64,000 nucleotides of DNA from Occallatibacter riparius (GCF_025264625.1 NZ_CP093313.1:1364001-1428000), one strand, 5' to 3'. Positions 9,267-18,700 are shown, counted from the stretch's first letter. Made by a program: numbers and translations. The notes: generated from the letters alone by a model not told the origin.

Positions 9267-9755
9267 TTAAAGAACGGATCCGCAGGAGGAGCAGAAGCGG
9301 GCGGTGGCTACGTTGGTGGCCTGGCAATGGCGGCAGGTGAGCAGCGTGCCGGGGAGGGGGAGGGTGGATCCGCCTAACGGGGCGGCTGCAGCTGCGGCCG
9401 GGACCGGCACGGCAGGTGCGACGTAGACGTTTCCGGCAGCGCCGACGGGCCAGCCCCATCCGGCGGGGACGTTCATGCCGAGGGTGGCGGCGATAGCGGC
9501 GGCCTGGATGGCGTTGAACTCGCGGACCCGGGCGGGCATGAAGAAGCACTCGATGAAGCCGAGGATGGCGGGGATTCCCGACCAGAAGAACACTAGATAG
9601 AGGATGCCGAGGCCGGTGCGGCGCAGGTAGAAGTGGTGGGCGCCGAAGGTGCCGAGGAAGAGTGCAAGCAGGATGCCGACCACCTCATCGCGGCGGACAG
9701 CCTCGTACTGCTCGTAGAACATTGCCTGCGTGTTTGGATAAGCGACCCCGCTCAT
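9267..9755 (-). CDS. TM2-domain membrane protein with C-terminal zinc ribbon
   Basis: 162 residues. Residues about 24-72 form a TM2 domain (two helices: VGILLALFLGTFGAHHFYL and the GLGILYLVFFWSGIPAILGF segment, with the typical GAHHFYL turn). An Ala/Pro/Val-rich linker follows. The C-terminus has two CxxC knuckles, CRHC and CSSC, spaced like a zinc ribbon. Such proteins occur widely with no settled function. The start at 9755 gives MSGVAYPNTQ. Confidence 0.82.
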   Translation of the reverse strand: MSGVAYPNTQAMFYEQYEAVRRDEVVGILLALFLGTFGAHHFYLRRTGLGILYLVFFWSGIPAILGFIECFFMPARVREFNAIQAAAIAATLGMNVPAGWGWPVGAAGNVYVAPAVPVPAAAAAAPLGGSTLPLPGTLLTCRHCQATNVATARFCSSCGSVL

Positions 9756-9920
9756 AACGACCTCTTGTACATCACGATAACTGATACGTGTTGGGGGCGG
9801 GGGCGGTTCCGTTGGGGATGCAGGGACAAAGGGGACCCGGAAGGGTTCTTCGCCTACGGCTCAGAATGACAAATTCTGGTTAGGGCTTATCCCCTTGTCC
9901 TTTTTCCCGAGTTCCCTGCT

Positions 9921-10847
9921 TTACATGTTGGCCTGGCCGGAGCGCATTGCTTCGTTGAACTGGGGCTTGATGAAGCTGAGTGCGGCGTCGAGACGGGCCT
10001 GGAACTCTGAGGCGCGGGCCATGAGCGCGGGGGTCGCGGCGGCAAACTCGCCATCGACGGTCATGAGGCCTTCACCGGCTTCATCGTTGGCCATGCGGAG
10101 TAGGTCCTTCTCCGTTGTGTTGAGGTACTGGGCATCCTTGGGGTCGGCGATCCAGACGGGCTTGGAGGCGCCGAGGACGCCGGAGAGCCAGTAGACCTTG
10201 CTGAGCAGGTACTCGAGACGCGCCTTGTCGTCGGTCTCGGTGAAGAGAAATTTCTTCTGCCAGCGGGAGTAGAAGCGGGTGGTGACGGGGACGGGCTGGC
10301 GATTGCCGGACTTGAGGAACTCAAGCTGGCCGAAGTCGACGGTTTTGCGGATGGCGTTGTAGACGAAGGACTCGGCGTAGGGCTGTTCCATTGCCGGAAC
10401 GATCTCGGCGAAGGTGACGGTAACGGAGGCAGCTACCTTGGCGTGGAGGCCGGAGTTCTTGCCGTCGGCCAGATCCAATTCGCCGTGGACGATGTAGGTG
10501 TCGGCGCCGGAGGTGGAGCGGTGGAAAGGCCACTGGAACTTGCCGAAGGCAACAGGGATTCCGCCGAGGGTGACGTAGCACTCGGGGCGGGGATTGCGCA
10601 GGCGCTTGGCCTCGGCGGCCAGGTGCGCGGTGATCTCGGGCAGTAGCGTCGGCTTGTCGAAGTCGAAGTCGTGGCTCAACTCCAACTTGAGGGAACGGTT
10701 GGAGCTGTCGGCTAGGCCGAGCTCGAAAACGGTGGTGGGCTCACCGTGAAAGTCGCTGCCCTGGGTGACGGAGGCGAGAGTGAGGCCGGCCTGGGCGGCG
10801 GCTTTTTCGATGGAGGAGACAAGCGAGGTCTTGGGCGCTGCGGTCAT
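9921..10847 (-). CDS. Conserved-looking protein of unknown function
   Basis: 308 residues from the ATG at 10847 (MTAAPKTSLVSS), which has AGGAT about 10 nt upstream; a longer frame to 10907 adds 20 residues of low-quality sequence. No signal peptide, no transmembrane helix and no recognised motif. The N-terminal half reads like mixed alpha/beta sequence (KLELSHDFDFDKPTLLPEI); the C-terminal half is helical (TEKDLLRMANDEAGEGLM) and ends QFNEAMRSGQANM. Monocistronic on the minus strand, ahead of a divergent peptidase gene. Function cannot be proposed. Confidence 0.72.
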   Translation of the reverse strand: MTAAPKTSLVSSIEKAAAQAGLTLASVTQGSDFHGEPTTVFELGLADSSNRSLKLELSHDFDFDKPTLLPEITAHLAAEAKRLRNPRPECYVTLGGIPVAFGKFQWPFHRSTSGADTYIVHGELDLADGKNSGLHAKVAASVTVTFAEIVPAMEQPYAESFVYNAIRKTVDFGQLEFLKSGNRQPVPVTTRFYSRWQKKFLFTETDDKARLEYLLSKVYWLSGVLGASKPVWIADPKDAQYLNTTEKDLLRMANDEAGEGLMTVDGEFAAATPALMARASEFQARLDAALSFIKPQFNEAMRSGQANM

Positions 10848-10891
10848 GAGTACAGAAATCCTGCGGGTGGAATCGGTCTCTTTCAGTTTAA

Positions 10892-10950
10892 AGCAGGGAC
10901 CAGGCACCAGGGACCAGGGAACAGAAAAGCAGGGACAAGGGACAGAAGGG
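10892..10950. repeat. Purine-rich imperfect direct repeats
   Basis: Between divergent genes is a run of near-repeated units: AGCAGGGAC occurs twice (10892 and 10928), with CCAGG, CACCAGGGA, CCAGGGA and CAAGGGAC variants between and after them. It lies upstream of the M28 peptidase RBS. It looks like a short degenerate tandem repeat; no function is evident. Confidence 0.5.
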
Positions 10951-10993
10951 TAAGAGGCTGCTAGACTGGCGGGACTTCTGGAGGAGATTGCGC

Positions 10994-12484
10994 GTGCGAG
11001 TAAGAGCGGTGATTGGGTGGGTTGGAGTGGGGATGGGGGTTGCTCTGGCGCCGATTGGGGTGAGGTCGCAGGGGGCGGTTGGAGCTAGCCAGGTGGATGC
11101 GGCGACGCGGCAGGCGGTGGTGAAGCTGGGCGGGCAGTTGATGATGGCGGGCAAGGCTTATGACTATGACCGGCAACTGGCCGATGAGCTGGGGCCGCGG
11201 CTGACGGGGTCGGACAACTATATAAAGGCCGCCGATTGGGCCGTGGGGGAGTTCAAGCGGCTGGGGCTGACGAACGTCCATAAGGACGAGTGGGAGATTA
11301 CGAATACGTGGGAGCCAGAAGAGTGGGCTACGGCGCGGATTACGGCTCCGCGAGAGATGCGGCTGCACCTGGAGAGCGACGGGTGGAGTCCTTCAACGCC
11401 GAAGGGTGGCGTGAAGGGGCGCGTGTTCTATCTAAAGGCGTTGACCGAGGAGGCGATCAAGACGGGGGCGCCCGATATTAAGGATGCGATTGTGCTGCTG
11501 GATCGAGATTCGATGGAGGGGCCATTGCTGTGGGGTAAGAGCCTCGACTTGGTGGACATGATGGCGAAAGAGGGCGCGAAGGCGTTTCTGCTGGGAGTTG
11601 GGGCACAGGATAATGTGCCGGTGATGTTTGGGTTGACCGGCAACAACGGAGCGGTGGCCCCGGTTCCCGTGGCGAACGTGGGGAAGGAAGATACGTTGCT
11701 GCTGCGCCGGATGCTGGAGAAGGGGCCGGTGCAGGTGGAATTCAGCTTCAAGAACAAGGTTCGGGACCATGTGAAGGTGCCGAATGTGGTGGCGGATATT
11801 CCGGGGACGGATGGCAGCGGTGAGTACGTGCTGATTGGAGGGCACCTGGATTCCTGGCAACTGGGAACGGGGGCGCAGGATAACGGCACGGGCGCGGCGA
11901 GCGTGATGGCAGTGGCAGAGGCGGTGAAGGCTAGCGGGATCCAGCCGAAGCGGACGATGCGGTTTGCGCTGTTCGGCGGGGAAGAAGAGGGACTGCTGGG
12001 ATCGATCCATTACGCGCAGATGCATACAGCGGAGCTGGCGAAGTGCGCGGGGGTGTTCATCACGGATACGGGCGCGTCGGCTCCGACGGGATGGTACGTG
12101 TATGGCCGGGACGACGAGCGGAAGATGCTGGAGGCTCTGAAGCCGCAACTCTCAGCTCTGGATGCGGCTGGGATCTCCGATGACGGGCGATTTACGTTCG
12201 CGACAGATCATGGGCCGTTCCTGGTGCAGGGTGTGCCGGCCTTCGTGCTGTGGACGCCGTTCGAGGAGTATCACAAGATCCACCACAAGCCGAGCGACAC
12301 GTTCGACAAGGTGAACCAGCGGGATTTGAACCTTGGAACTGCAGTCGTAGGAATCACCGCCCTGACCGTGGCTGACTCGGCCCAGCCGCTGAAGCACTAT
12401 TCGCAGGCGGAGATGGAAGAGCAGTTGAAGAAGATCAAGGAATACGACGAGTACAAGGACATGGTGGATCACAAGATGCTCTAG
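10994..12484 (+). CDS. Exported M28-family zinc peptidase
   Basis: 496 residues with a signal peptide (VIGWVGVGMGVALAPIGVRS). The middle of the chain (about 130-260) fits a protease-associated (PA) insertion. The M28 catalytic domain follows: GGHLDSW supplies the first His/Asp ligands, GAQDNGTG the bridging Asp, GGEEEGLLGS the catalytic Glu pair, FITDTG another Asp, and EYHKIHH the last His. This is a di-zinc aminopeptidase or carboxypeptidase-type enzyme acting outside the cytoplasm. GTG 10994 was chosen because GGAGGAG (10980-10986) lies 7 nt upstream; an in-frame TTG at 10988 is too close to it. Confidence 0.9.
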   Translation: MRVRAVIGWVGVGMGVALAPIGVRSQGAVGASQVDAATRQAVVKLGGQLMMAGKAYDYDRQLADELGPRLTGSDNYIKAADWAVGEFKRLGLTNVHKDEWEITNTWEPEEWATARITAPREMRLHLESDGWSPSTPKGGVKGRVFYLKALTEEAIKTGAPDIKDAIVLLDRDSMEGPLLWGKSLDLVDMMAKEGAKAFLLGVGAQDNVPVMFGLTGNNGAVAPVPVANVGKEDTLLLRRMLEKGPVQVEFSFKNKVRDHVKVPNVVADIPGTDGSGEYVLIGGHLDSWQLGTGAQDNGTGAASVMAVAEAVKASGIQPKRTMRFALFGGEEEGLLGSIHYAQMHTAELAKCAGVFITDTGASAPTGWYVYGRDDERKMLEALKPQLSALDAAGISDDGRFTFATDHGPFLVQGVPAFVLWTPFEEYHKIHHKPSDTFDKVNQRDLNLGTAVVGITALTVADSAQPLKHYSQAEMEEQLKKIKEYDEYKDMVDHKML

Positions 12485-12560
12485 GCACCTGCGGGGCACC
12501 TGCGGTGCGGCCACTGCGGCTTCGCCGCCACTCGTGTGAGCTAATGGCGATGGTTCTTGT

Positions 12561-12588
12561 CCTTCGCGCCAGAAGAAAGGCGCGAAGG
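12561..12588. terminator. Hairpin between convergent genes
   Basis: Perfect 10-bp inverted repeat (12561-12570, CCTTCGCGCC, with 12579-12588) around an 8-nt A-rich loop, in the 173-nt gap where the M28 gene and the methyltransferase gene converge. No T-run follows on either strand, so it may act as a transcript-end stabiliser or a weak two-way terminator. Confidence 0.5.
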
Positions 12589-12657
12589 TACCCGTGGCCG
12601 GTTTCGCTGCGCTGTTCTCCCCCTGCCGCTTGAGCAGATTCATAGCCTGAGGTCGCT

Positions 12658-13617
12658 TCAGTCAGGGCGCTCGAGGACGGCGAACCAGTAGCCGTTGAAG
12701 CGGCCTTCATCGGCGAGGCGGAAGCCGGCTTCGGCTACTCGGCGGCGCCATACGCGAGGCGAGGCCAGGAAGAACGAAAGCACATTGGCGATGGTGAACA
12801 TGGTCCATCCGGGAACCCAGACAATGAGCAGGAAGCGCGCACCGGGCTTGAGGACGCGGTGGATTTCGCGGAGGCCCTGGGCGGTGGAGCGGCCGAGGTG
12901 ATCCATGGCGTGGGCACTCACGGCCGCGTCGAAGGTAGCGTCAGGCAAGCCGAGCCGGGTGATGTCGCCGGGGGTGATGCGAACGCGGTCTCGCAAGCCG
13001 GCTAGGCGGAGATTTTGCTCGATGAGCGTGCGGCCACCACCCTCGATGTAACCAGCGTCGAAGCGGTCGAGGGCGACGATGGTTCCCTGGGTGAGCGCGC
13101 GGGCGAGCGCTATGGTGGTACGGCCCGAGCCGCAGCCAGCGTCGAGGATGATGGGATTCTCAACACCGACAGGCGTGAGCGCGACCATGGGCAGAACAGC
13201 GTCGTCGACGCGCGTCACTGAGCGGGCGAAGATGCCTCCGACGAAGAAACAGGCGGCGAGAAGAGTGAAGATGAGGGCGGCCGGCCAGTAGTGCGTGGCT
13301 GCGATTTCGATGAGGATGGCGGCGGCGAACAGGATGGCCGCGGCAATTATGGGGCCGAGTGTCCATGCCGGAGCCCAGCCGAAGTTGAAGGTGTGATTGC
13401 GGCGGCGGGGAGTAAAGCGCGCCAGGAGTTTGTCGGCGCCGATCACGTAAGCGGAGGCGAACATGATGGCGGCGCCAGCCACGTGGAATCCCGCGAAGAG
13501 GAAGAGGGTGCTGGACACGGCCTTGAGGCTGGGGGCGTAGAAGAGGAAGGCGGCACCGGCGAGGAAGCCGAGGACGCCGACCCAAAGCATGTGCCCGTGA
13601 TGACCTTTGGTTGCCAT
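12658..13617 (-). CDS. Membrane-anchored SAM-dependent methyltransferase
   Basis: 319 residues. The amino half has four hydrophobic segments (about 10-28, 38-60, 86-106, 110-131). The carboxy half is a class I methyltransferase: motif I ILDAGCGSG at 157-165, acidic residue in IVALDRF, then GDITRLGLPDATFDAAVS and LREIHRVLKPGARFLLIVW. This is the UbiE/Methyltransf_11 type; substrate unknown. The ATG at 13617 has a near-perfect AGGAGGT 5-6 nt upstream, so the 95 extra codons of the longer frame are rejected. It is divergent from a TetR gene, and a 17-bp operator lies next to a -10-like TTATAT on its strand, so it is probably the regulator's target. Confidence 0.85.
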   Translation of the reverse strand: MATKGHHGHMLWVGVLGFLAGAAFLFYAPSLKAVSSTLFLFAGFHVAGAAIMFASAYVIGADKLLARFTPRRRNHTFNFGWAPAWTLGPIIAAAILFAAAILIEIAATHYWPAALIFTLLAACFFVGGIFARSVTRVDDAVLPMVALTPVGVENPIILDAGCGSGRTTIALARALTQGTIVALDRFDAGYIEGGGRTLIEQNLRLAGLRDRVRITPGDITRLGLPDATFDAAVSAHAMDHLGRSTAQGLREIHRVLKPGARFLLIVWVPGWTMFTIANVLSFFLASPRVWRRRVAEAGFRLADEGRFNGYWFAVLERPD

Positions 13618-13656
13618 GATGCACCTCCTGAAGGCTTGACGTCGGCCTCCATATAA

Positions 13657-13673
13657 CCGAACATACTGTTCGG
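13657..13673. promoter_or_regulatory. TetR-type operator palindrome
   Basis: CCGAACA-TAC-TGTTCGG, a perfect 7-bp inverted repeat with a 3-nt spacer in the 63-nt gap between the divergent methyltransferase and TetR genes. On the minus strand it directly abuts a TTATAT hexamer (13651-13656). Its size and place are those expected for a TetR-family operator controlling both genes. Confidence 0.75.
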
Positions 13674-13680
13674 AAACGCG

Positions 13681-14325
13681 ATGACACAGAACACAAGCAG
13701 CGAAGATGTTCGTTCCCGAACACAGGGGAAGTTGTTGTTCGGGAACGTTGCGGGGACGAGCCGGGATAGGCGCGTGCAGCGCACGTTGAACGACCTGCGG
13801 CAGGCACTGCTGAGACTGATGGTAGAGCGGGGCTATGAGCCGCTGACCGTGCAGGACATTCTGGATCGGGCGGGCGTGGGGAGAGCTACCTTCTACCAGC
13901 ATTTTCGGGGTAAGGACGATCTGCTGCGGAGGTCACTGGAACCGCTGCGCGAGCACCTGCTGGAGGAGTGGAAACGGGCCGCTGCGGAGGCGGGCGAGGG
14001 TGGCGCTCCGCTGGGATTCGTCCTGCCGTTTCTAAGGCATGTGGACAGCCAGAGGGCGCTGTATCGGGCGACGGTGGGACGGGAGAGCTGGGCGATCGTG
14101 CATCGTGAGATCAAGCGGATGCTGACGGAGTTTGCGGCCGAGTCCGCGAAGGGTATGCGGGCGAGGAGCCTGGTGACGGAGGCGGCTCCGCAATATGTGG
14201 CAGGTGCGCTGATGAACGTGGTGGTGTGGTGGCTGGAGAGCAGGGCGAAGGCGACTGCGGAGGAGATGAACGAGGTGTTTGTAAGGATGACCGGTGCGGC
14301 GCTGGGAACCATGCAGAAGGCGTAG
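13681..14325 (+). CDS. TetR-family transcriptional regulator
   Basis: 214 residues. The DNA-binding domain is clear: RVQRTLNDLRQALLRLM, then helix-turn-helix TVQDILDRAGVGRATFYQHF (57-76). The C-terminal ligand domain contains a PQYVAGALMNVVVWWLE helix typical of a large TetR subgroup. The start is uncertain. ATG 13681 lies 8 nt after the operator and has only a weak RBS; an in-frame TTG at 13732 preceded by AGGGGA is possible and would place the extra half-sites at 13707-13746 in the 5' region. Probably represses the divergent methyltransferase, itself and perhaps the next ABC ATPase gene, 3 nt downstream. Confidence 0.9.
   Translation: MTQNTSSEDVRSRTQGKLLFGNVAGTSRDRRVQRTLNDLRQALLRLMVERGYEPLTVQDILDRAGVGRATFYQHFRGKDDLLRRSLEPLREHLLEEWKRAAAEAGEGGAPLGFVLPFLRHVDSQRALYRATVGRESWAIVHREIKRMLTEFAAESAKGMRARSLVTEAAPQYVAGALMNVVVWWLESRAKATAEEMNEVFVRMTGAALGTMQKA
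13707..13746. promoter_or_regulatory. Additional operator-like half-sites inside the TetR reading frame
   Basis: Three more copies of the operator half-site. TGTTCG (13707-13712) faces CGAACA (13717-13722), and GTTCCCGAACA (13712-13722) is perfectly inverted at 13736-13746. They repeat the TGTTCG/CGAACA signature of the upstream 17-bp palindrome within 75 bp, which suggests several repressor dimers bind here. Confidence 0.55.
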
Positions 14326-14328
14326 GGA

Positions 14329-15120
14329 GTGTCTGTTGTTGGGGCATTTACAATCGAGGGTGTGCAGGCACAAGCGGCGTCGCCCATCATTCTGGCTGAA
14401 AATTTGAGCAAAGTTTATCGTTCAGGACGGATCGAGGTCCCGGCGGTGCGCGGGGTTTCATTCGCGGTGCAGCGCGGCGAGTTTGTTGCGATTGTAGGGC
14501 CGTCGGGATCGGGCAAGTCGACGCTGTTCTACCTGCTGGGAGGCTTGACGCAGGCGTCGAGTGGACGCGTGGTGATTGACGGCGTGGATTTCGCCACGCT
14601 GAACGATGCGCAGCGGACGCAGTTGCGTCGGCATCGGATCGCCTTCGTCTTCCAGAAATTCAATCTACTGCCAACGTTGTCCGCGATGGGGAATATCGAG
14701 GTGGCGTACTCGGTGAGCGGGCGCAAGGAACCGCTGGATCGGGCGTATCTGGACCACCTGAGCGACATGCTGTCGATCAAGGGCCGGCTGGTGCACCGAC
14801 CGTCTGAGCTGAGCGGCGGCGAGCAGCAGCGGGTGGCGATCGCGCGTGCGCTGGTAACGCATCCCTCGATTGTGCTGGCCGACGAGCCGACCGGGAATCT
14901 GGATACGAAGAACTCGGACGTAGTTTTAAGTATGTTGCAGCATTGCAATCGCGAACTGGGGCAGACGGTGCTGATGATTACACATAACCCTGAGGCGGCG
15001 GCGATTGCGGACCGCATTCTGCATATGCGCGACGGCGAGATTGTGCGCGTCGAGAAGGGCCGGGGTGGGGGCTCCCACAGCACGGGACAGGCGGAGACGG
15101 GTCGGAGCGCGCAGGTTTGA
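14329..15120 (+). CDS. ABC transporter ATPase, LolD/MacB type, without a permease partner
   Basis: 263 residues. Walker A GPSGSGKS at 57-64, Q-loop in FVFQKFNLLP, signature LSGGEQQR at 161-168, Walker B IVLADEP at 181-187 followed by TGNLD, and the switch His in MITHNPEAA. These are typical of the LolD/MacB/FtsE group, which powers substrate extraction or efflux from the inner membrane. GTG 14329 lies 3 nt after the tetR stop with AGAAGG about 8 nt upstream; an alternative GTG is at 14362. No membrane component lies next to it: the tRNA genes follow. It may serve a permease encoded elsewhere, or belong to the TetR operon. Confidence 0.88.
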   Translation: MSVVGAFTIEGVQAQAASPIILAENLSKVYRSGRIEVPAVRGVSFAVQRGEFVAIVGPSGSGKSTLFYLLGGLTQASSGRVVIDGVDFATLNDAQRTQLRRHRIAFVFQKFNLLPTLSAMGNIEVAYSVSGRKEPLDRAYLDHLSDMLSIKGRLVHRPSELSGGEQQRVAIARALVTHPSIVLADEPTGNLDTKNSDVVLSMLQHCNRELGQTVLMITHNPEAAAIADRILHMRDGEIVRVEKGRGGGSHSTGQAETGRSAQV

Positions 15121-15145
15121 CCCGTTTTGGACCGATCGGTATACT
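15117..15145 (+). promoter_or_regulatory. Sigma-70-type promoter of the tRNA genes
   Basis: TTGACC (15117-15122), 17-nt spacer, TATACT (15140-15145), with the tRNA-Gly starting 18 nt after the -10. The -35 overlaps the stop codon of the ABC ATPase gene. Close match in both hexamers and ideal spacing. Confidence 0.75.
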
Positions 15146-15162
15146 CAAACTTGCGACACCAA

Positions 15163-15237
15163 GCGGGAGTAGCTCAGTGGTAGAGCATCGCCTTGCCAAG
15201 GCGAGGGTCGCGAGTTCAAATCTCGTCTCCCGCTCCA
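15163..15237 (+). tRNA. tRNA-Gly (anticodon GCC)
   Basis: Full cloverleaf: acceptor arm GCGGGAG (15163-15169) pairs with CTCCCGC (15227-15233), D-arm GCTCAGTGGTAGAGC, anticodon loop TTGCCAA giving GCC, T-arm GCGAG-TTCAAAT-CTCGT. The discriminator is T and the CCA end is encoded (15235-15237). Confidence 0.97.
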
Positions 15238-15309
15238 ATTCACCCTCCGGCGCCAGCCGGATTGGCTACGGTGAAGGGGCGATCCGCAATGGTTAGGCTG
15301 CCCTGCCAA

Positions 15310-15384
15310 GGCGCGGTACCCAAGTGGTAAGGGAGAGGTCTGCAAAACCTTTATGCGCCGGTTCGATCCCGGCCCGCGCCTCCA
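15310..15384 (+). tRNA. tRNA-Cys (anticodon GCA)
   Basis: Acceptor arm GGCGCGG (15310-15316) pairs with CCGCGCC (15374-15380). Anticodon loop TCTGCAAA gives GCA; T-arm CCGG-TTCGATC-CCGG; discriminator T and encoded CCA at 15382-15384. It lies 72 nt after tRNA-Gly and is probably on the same transcript. Confidence 0.96.
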
Positions 15385-15759
15385 AATCTTCCCATTCAAA
15401 TCAATCAGTTCAGAGGCTTAGGCCTGTTTACCGCATGCCTTCACGAGTGGTCTTGAGAGACTTCTCGACGCTGTGCCTGAGCGAAGCACCGCGCCGGTGC
15501 TGACGTAAGCGAGCGCTTGGGTTTCTGTTCCCCGCAAGATGTAATGACGAAGCGCGTCGGCCTATTGCTGTAGGCAATGAACGGGTAAGAACGGCCGCCG
15601 GTTAGGTCTTCCACGAAGTCTGTTTGAACAGTTCGGCGGGAATTGTTTGCAGTCTCGGACTCAAGTGTAGGAATCTTGTTCGGTATTTATGGGCGTATTG
15701 AGATCGCTGCAGAAAGCGGCTGAAGATCCGCCCCTCTATGCAGCGATTCAATTAAGTGG
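15385..15759. other. Non-coding gap after the tRNA genes
   Basis: 375 nt between the tRNA genes and the convergent end of a receptor gene. No convincing reading frame. A small AGCACCG/CGGTGCT inverted repeat near 15486-15502 and a longer hairpin at 15703-15747 are the only structures noticed. Confidence 0.6.
15703..15747 (-). terminator. Long hairpin after the first TonB-dependent receptor gene
   Basis: Perfect 9-bp arms ATCGCTGCA (15703-15711) and TGCAGCGAT (15739-15747) enclose a second small stem (GCGG with CCGC), 13 nt after the stop of the minus-strand receptor gene. A T-run is missing, so termination is only probable. Confidence 0.45.
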
Positions 15760-18700
15760 TTAGAAGTTGAACATGGCTTGGATCTGGCCCTGGCGGTTTG
15801 CGGCCGTGAACTTGCTGTTGATGTAGCCGAAGTTCGAGGCGTTGATGTTCGTGCCCTGCGGCCAGGCGATCTGAGTTCGGTTAAATGCGTTGAAGTAGTC
15901 CATGCGCAGCGAGAGCGAAGTGCCCTCGGTGATGCGGAAGAGCTTGCGGAGGCTCAGGTTCTCTCCGGGATAATGAGGTCCGCGGATCGAGTCATAAGCT
16001 CTCTTCGAGTTGCCCAGCACAAACTGGCTTCCCGTGTTGGCGAAGGCATCGTTGCTGAACACCGGGGTGAGGGGGCCTTTCCCTTCGAAGTAGGGCTTTA
16101 CCTTATCCCAGTTGCCGGACCACCTCTTGACTCCGGGAACAACGTTGGGGCGGTTCAGTCCGTTCAGGCCCTGGCCGCTCTGCGAGATCTGCACCGTGCC
16201 GCCGTTGTTGTAGGTGAGAATGCCGGCCACTTCCCAACCGCCAATCCAGCGGCCCAGCTGGCCCTGATTCAGGAACCTCTGTCCCTTGCCGATGGGCAAC
16301 TGGTAGGTGGTGGCGATCTTGCTTTCCCAGGTGTCGCTCGTGATGACGAACTCCGGCGACGGATTGTAGCGGTTTAGCGGCGTAGCGAGATTGTCGTACT
16401 GGCGCGGCAGGGTCAAAGAAGCGAGGAACGTGAGACCGTTACCGGTGTGCTTGTCAGCCTGGATCTGCAGTGCGTTGTAGTAGGTGGTTCCGGCCTGATC
16501 GAAGGCCCGCGCCACGTTCGAGTACTGCGGAAAGTTCTTCAGCGACTGGAACACCGTTGCGCCGCCCTTGAACTGGCTGGAGAAGTCGGCATACGGTGCG
16601 CTGAACCCGGCTGCCTGTGCCTGAGGCGAGTTGATGTTGTCAGTAAGCAGTGAGCCGTATTGGAGCACGGAAGGATCGGGCTGACTGATCGGGTTGATGT
16701 TGTAGCCGGTCAGATGTGTCACGCGGTTGGCGGAGTACGCCACGGTGATGAGCGTGTTCCAGCCGAGCTGACGCTGCACGCTGGCATTCCACGCCTGATA
16801 CATAGGAGCACGGCCGTCCTGATTGGGATTGAAGTAGTTGATCGTCTGGGCCACGCCAAGCGAGGGGCTGAAGGGGGTGGTGGAGACGGTGGGTAGCGGG
16901 TTGGGAGTACCGTTAGCCGTCCACGGTCCGTAACCGGGAACGTTGCTCCCGGTGCCATTTACGGTGAAGCTTCCGCCCAGGAGCGATGCCAGGCTCACTG
17001 CGCCGCCGACGCCCTCACCCTGTCCATAGGCGCTGTTGAAACCGAGGAAGTTGATGATGTAGCCGGCGTGGACAACCGTTCTTGGATCGAAGGCGTAGGC
17101 AAAGCCGACGTGTGGACCGAAGTTCTTCCAGTGAATTGCGGCGCGATCGACACCGGAGCAGCCGGTGCAGTTGCCGAATGCGGTCGCGGCGCCAGGAAGG
17201 TTGCCGGCGGCAGGATTCGGAGCCGTTGGGTTCAGCCACACGTTGTTGTTCTGGGTCAGCTTGTAGGGAACCATCACGTCCCACCGCAGGCCGGCACTGA
17301 CGGTCAACTTGCTGGTGAGCTTAATGTCGTCCTGAATGTAGGGCGAGTAATCCTGGGTGTAGAACTGGGTCTCGGTCTTGGCGGTGCGGCTGGCCGAGTC
17401 AGGCAGCCCGAGCAGGAAGCTCGCGAAGCCGCTGCCGTATTTGCCGAAGTTCGGATCTGCGGAGTTCGGAACCGACGTGGTGGACTGGTGGAAATCGAAC
17501 TCGCCACTGCCGTAGTCGCTGATGGTGTGCGCCATGTAGTGGTGGTACTCCCCACCCATGTTCAGCGTGTGACGGCCACGGGTCCACATCCAGTTGTTGA
17601 CGATGTTCCAACCGAAATTGTCGACATAGTAGTTGATCAGGCCGCTCCACACGTCGCCCCAGCCGGTAGGGGCGTTCTGGCCGCTGAACGTGATGATGGG
17701 AAGCGTCTTGCCGTTGGTGACACCGGGGAAGCTAACATTCTGGTTGTCACCCACGTAGTCCTGCATCTTGTCTTCCGCGGCCAGGCCGATGGTGAAGAGA
17801 AGGTTCGGGGTGACGGTTTTCTGATAGGTTCCGAGCCACACGTTGGTGTTGTCGATGCCCGACTGCTCACCGGTGAGGGGGTTGGACTTGGGAACGATGG
17901 GCGGAGTTGACTCCTGCACTACGGAGTAGTGATTGCGCCACCAGGTGAAGCCGAGGTTCTGGGTTGAGCTCAGGGCGTGGTTCACGGTGAGTCCCCAGGC
18001 CTGCGTTTTGAAGGGAACCGACTGAATCGCCGGTAGCTTGTTGGCTACCAGGCCGAAGTTGTTGCCCGGTGTGTCGGGGTCCGGAAGGTACTGCAAGAGA
18101 GACTGGCTCAGCGGGTCAATTCGGTTCGGGCAGATGACATTGAGCTGGCCGTTGCACGAGAACTGCTGGCCGGTCTGCGGATCGTAGATCGGGATCAGCT
18201 TGCCACTCGCGTCGACGAACTGGCTGAAGTCGCCGTTCTTCATCGCAGGCGTAGGAACGGTGCCGATGCTGGTAATGCCCTGATTCTGGCTGAAGATATC
18301 TACACTGCCCAGGAAGAATGTCCGGTTGTGTCCGTTGTAGAGGTGAGGCAGAACGACCGGACCGCCAACGCTGCCACCCCAGTTGATTTCGCGATCGATG
18401 GGAGCAACCGGCTTGCCGTTCGCATCGAACTTAGATGGAAAGAACCCGGCCGAATCGAAAGCGTTGTTGCGGTTGATAGCGAACACATCGCCGTGCAGCT
18501 TGTTGGTGCCGGAACGCATGTTGTACGCGACCGCACCCTGTGTCATGCCATAGCGAGACGAGAACGCGGAACGAAGCATACGGAACTCATCCACCATTTC
18601 GAACGGGGGATCGGAGTTGATGGCCGACGCAGTGACCAGCGGCAGGCCGTTGTAGTAGCTGCCCGATGAATTGATCTGCTTGGGGTTGCCACCTTCCACC

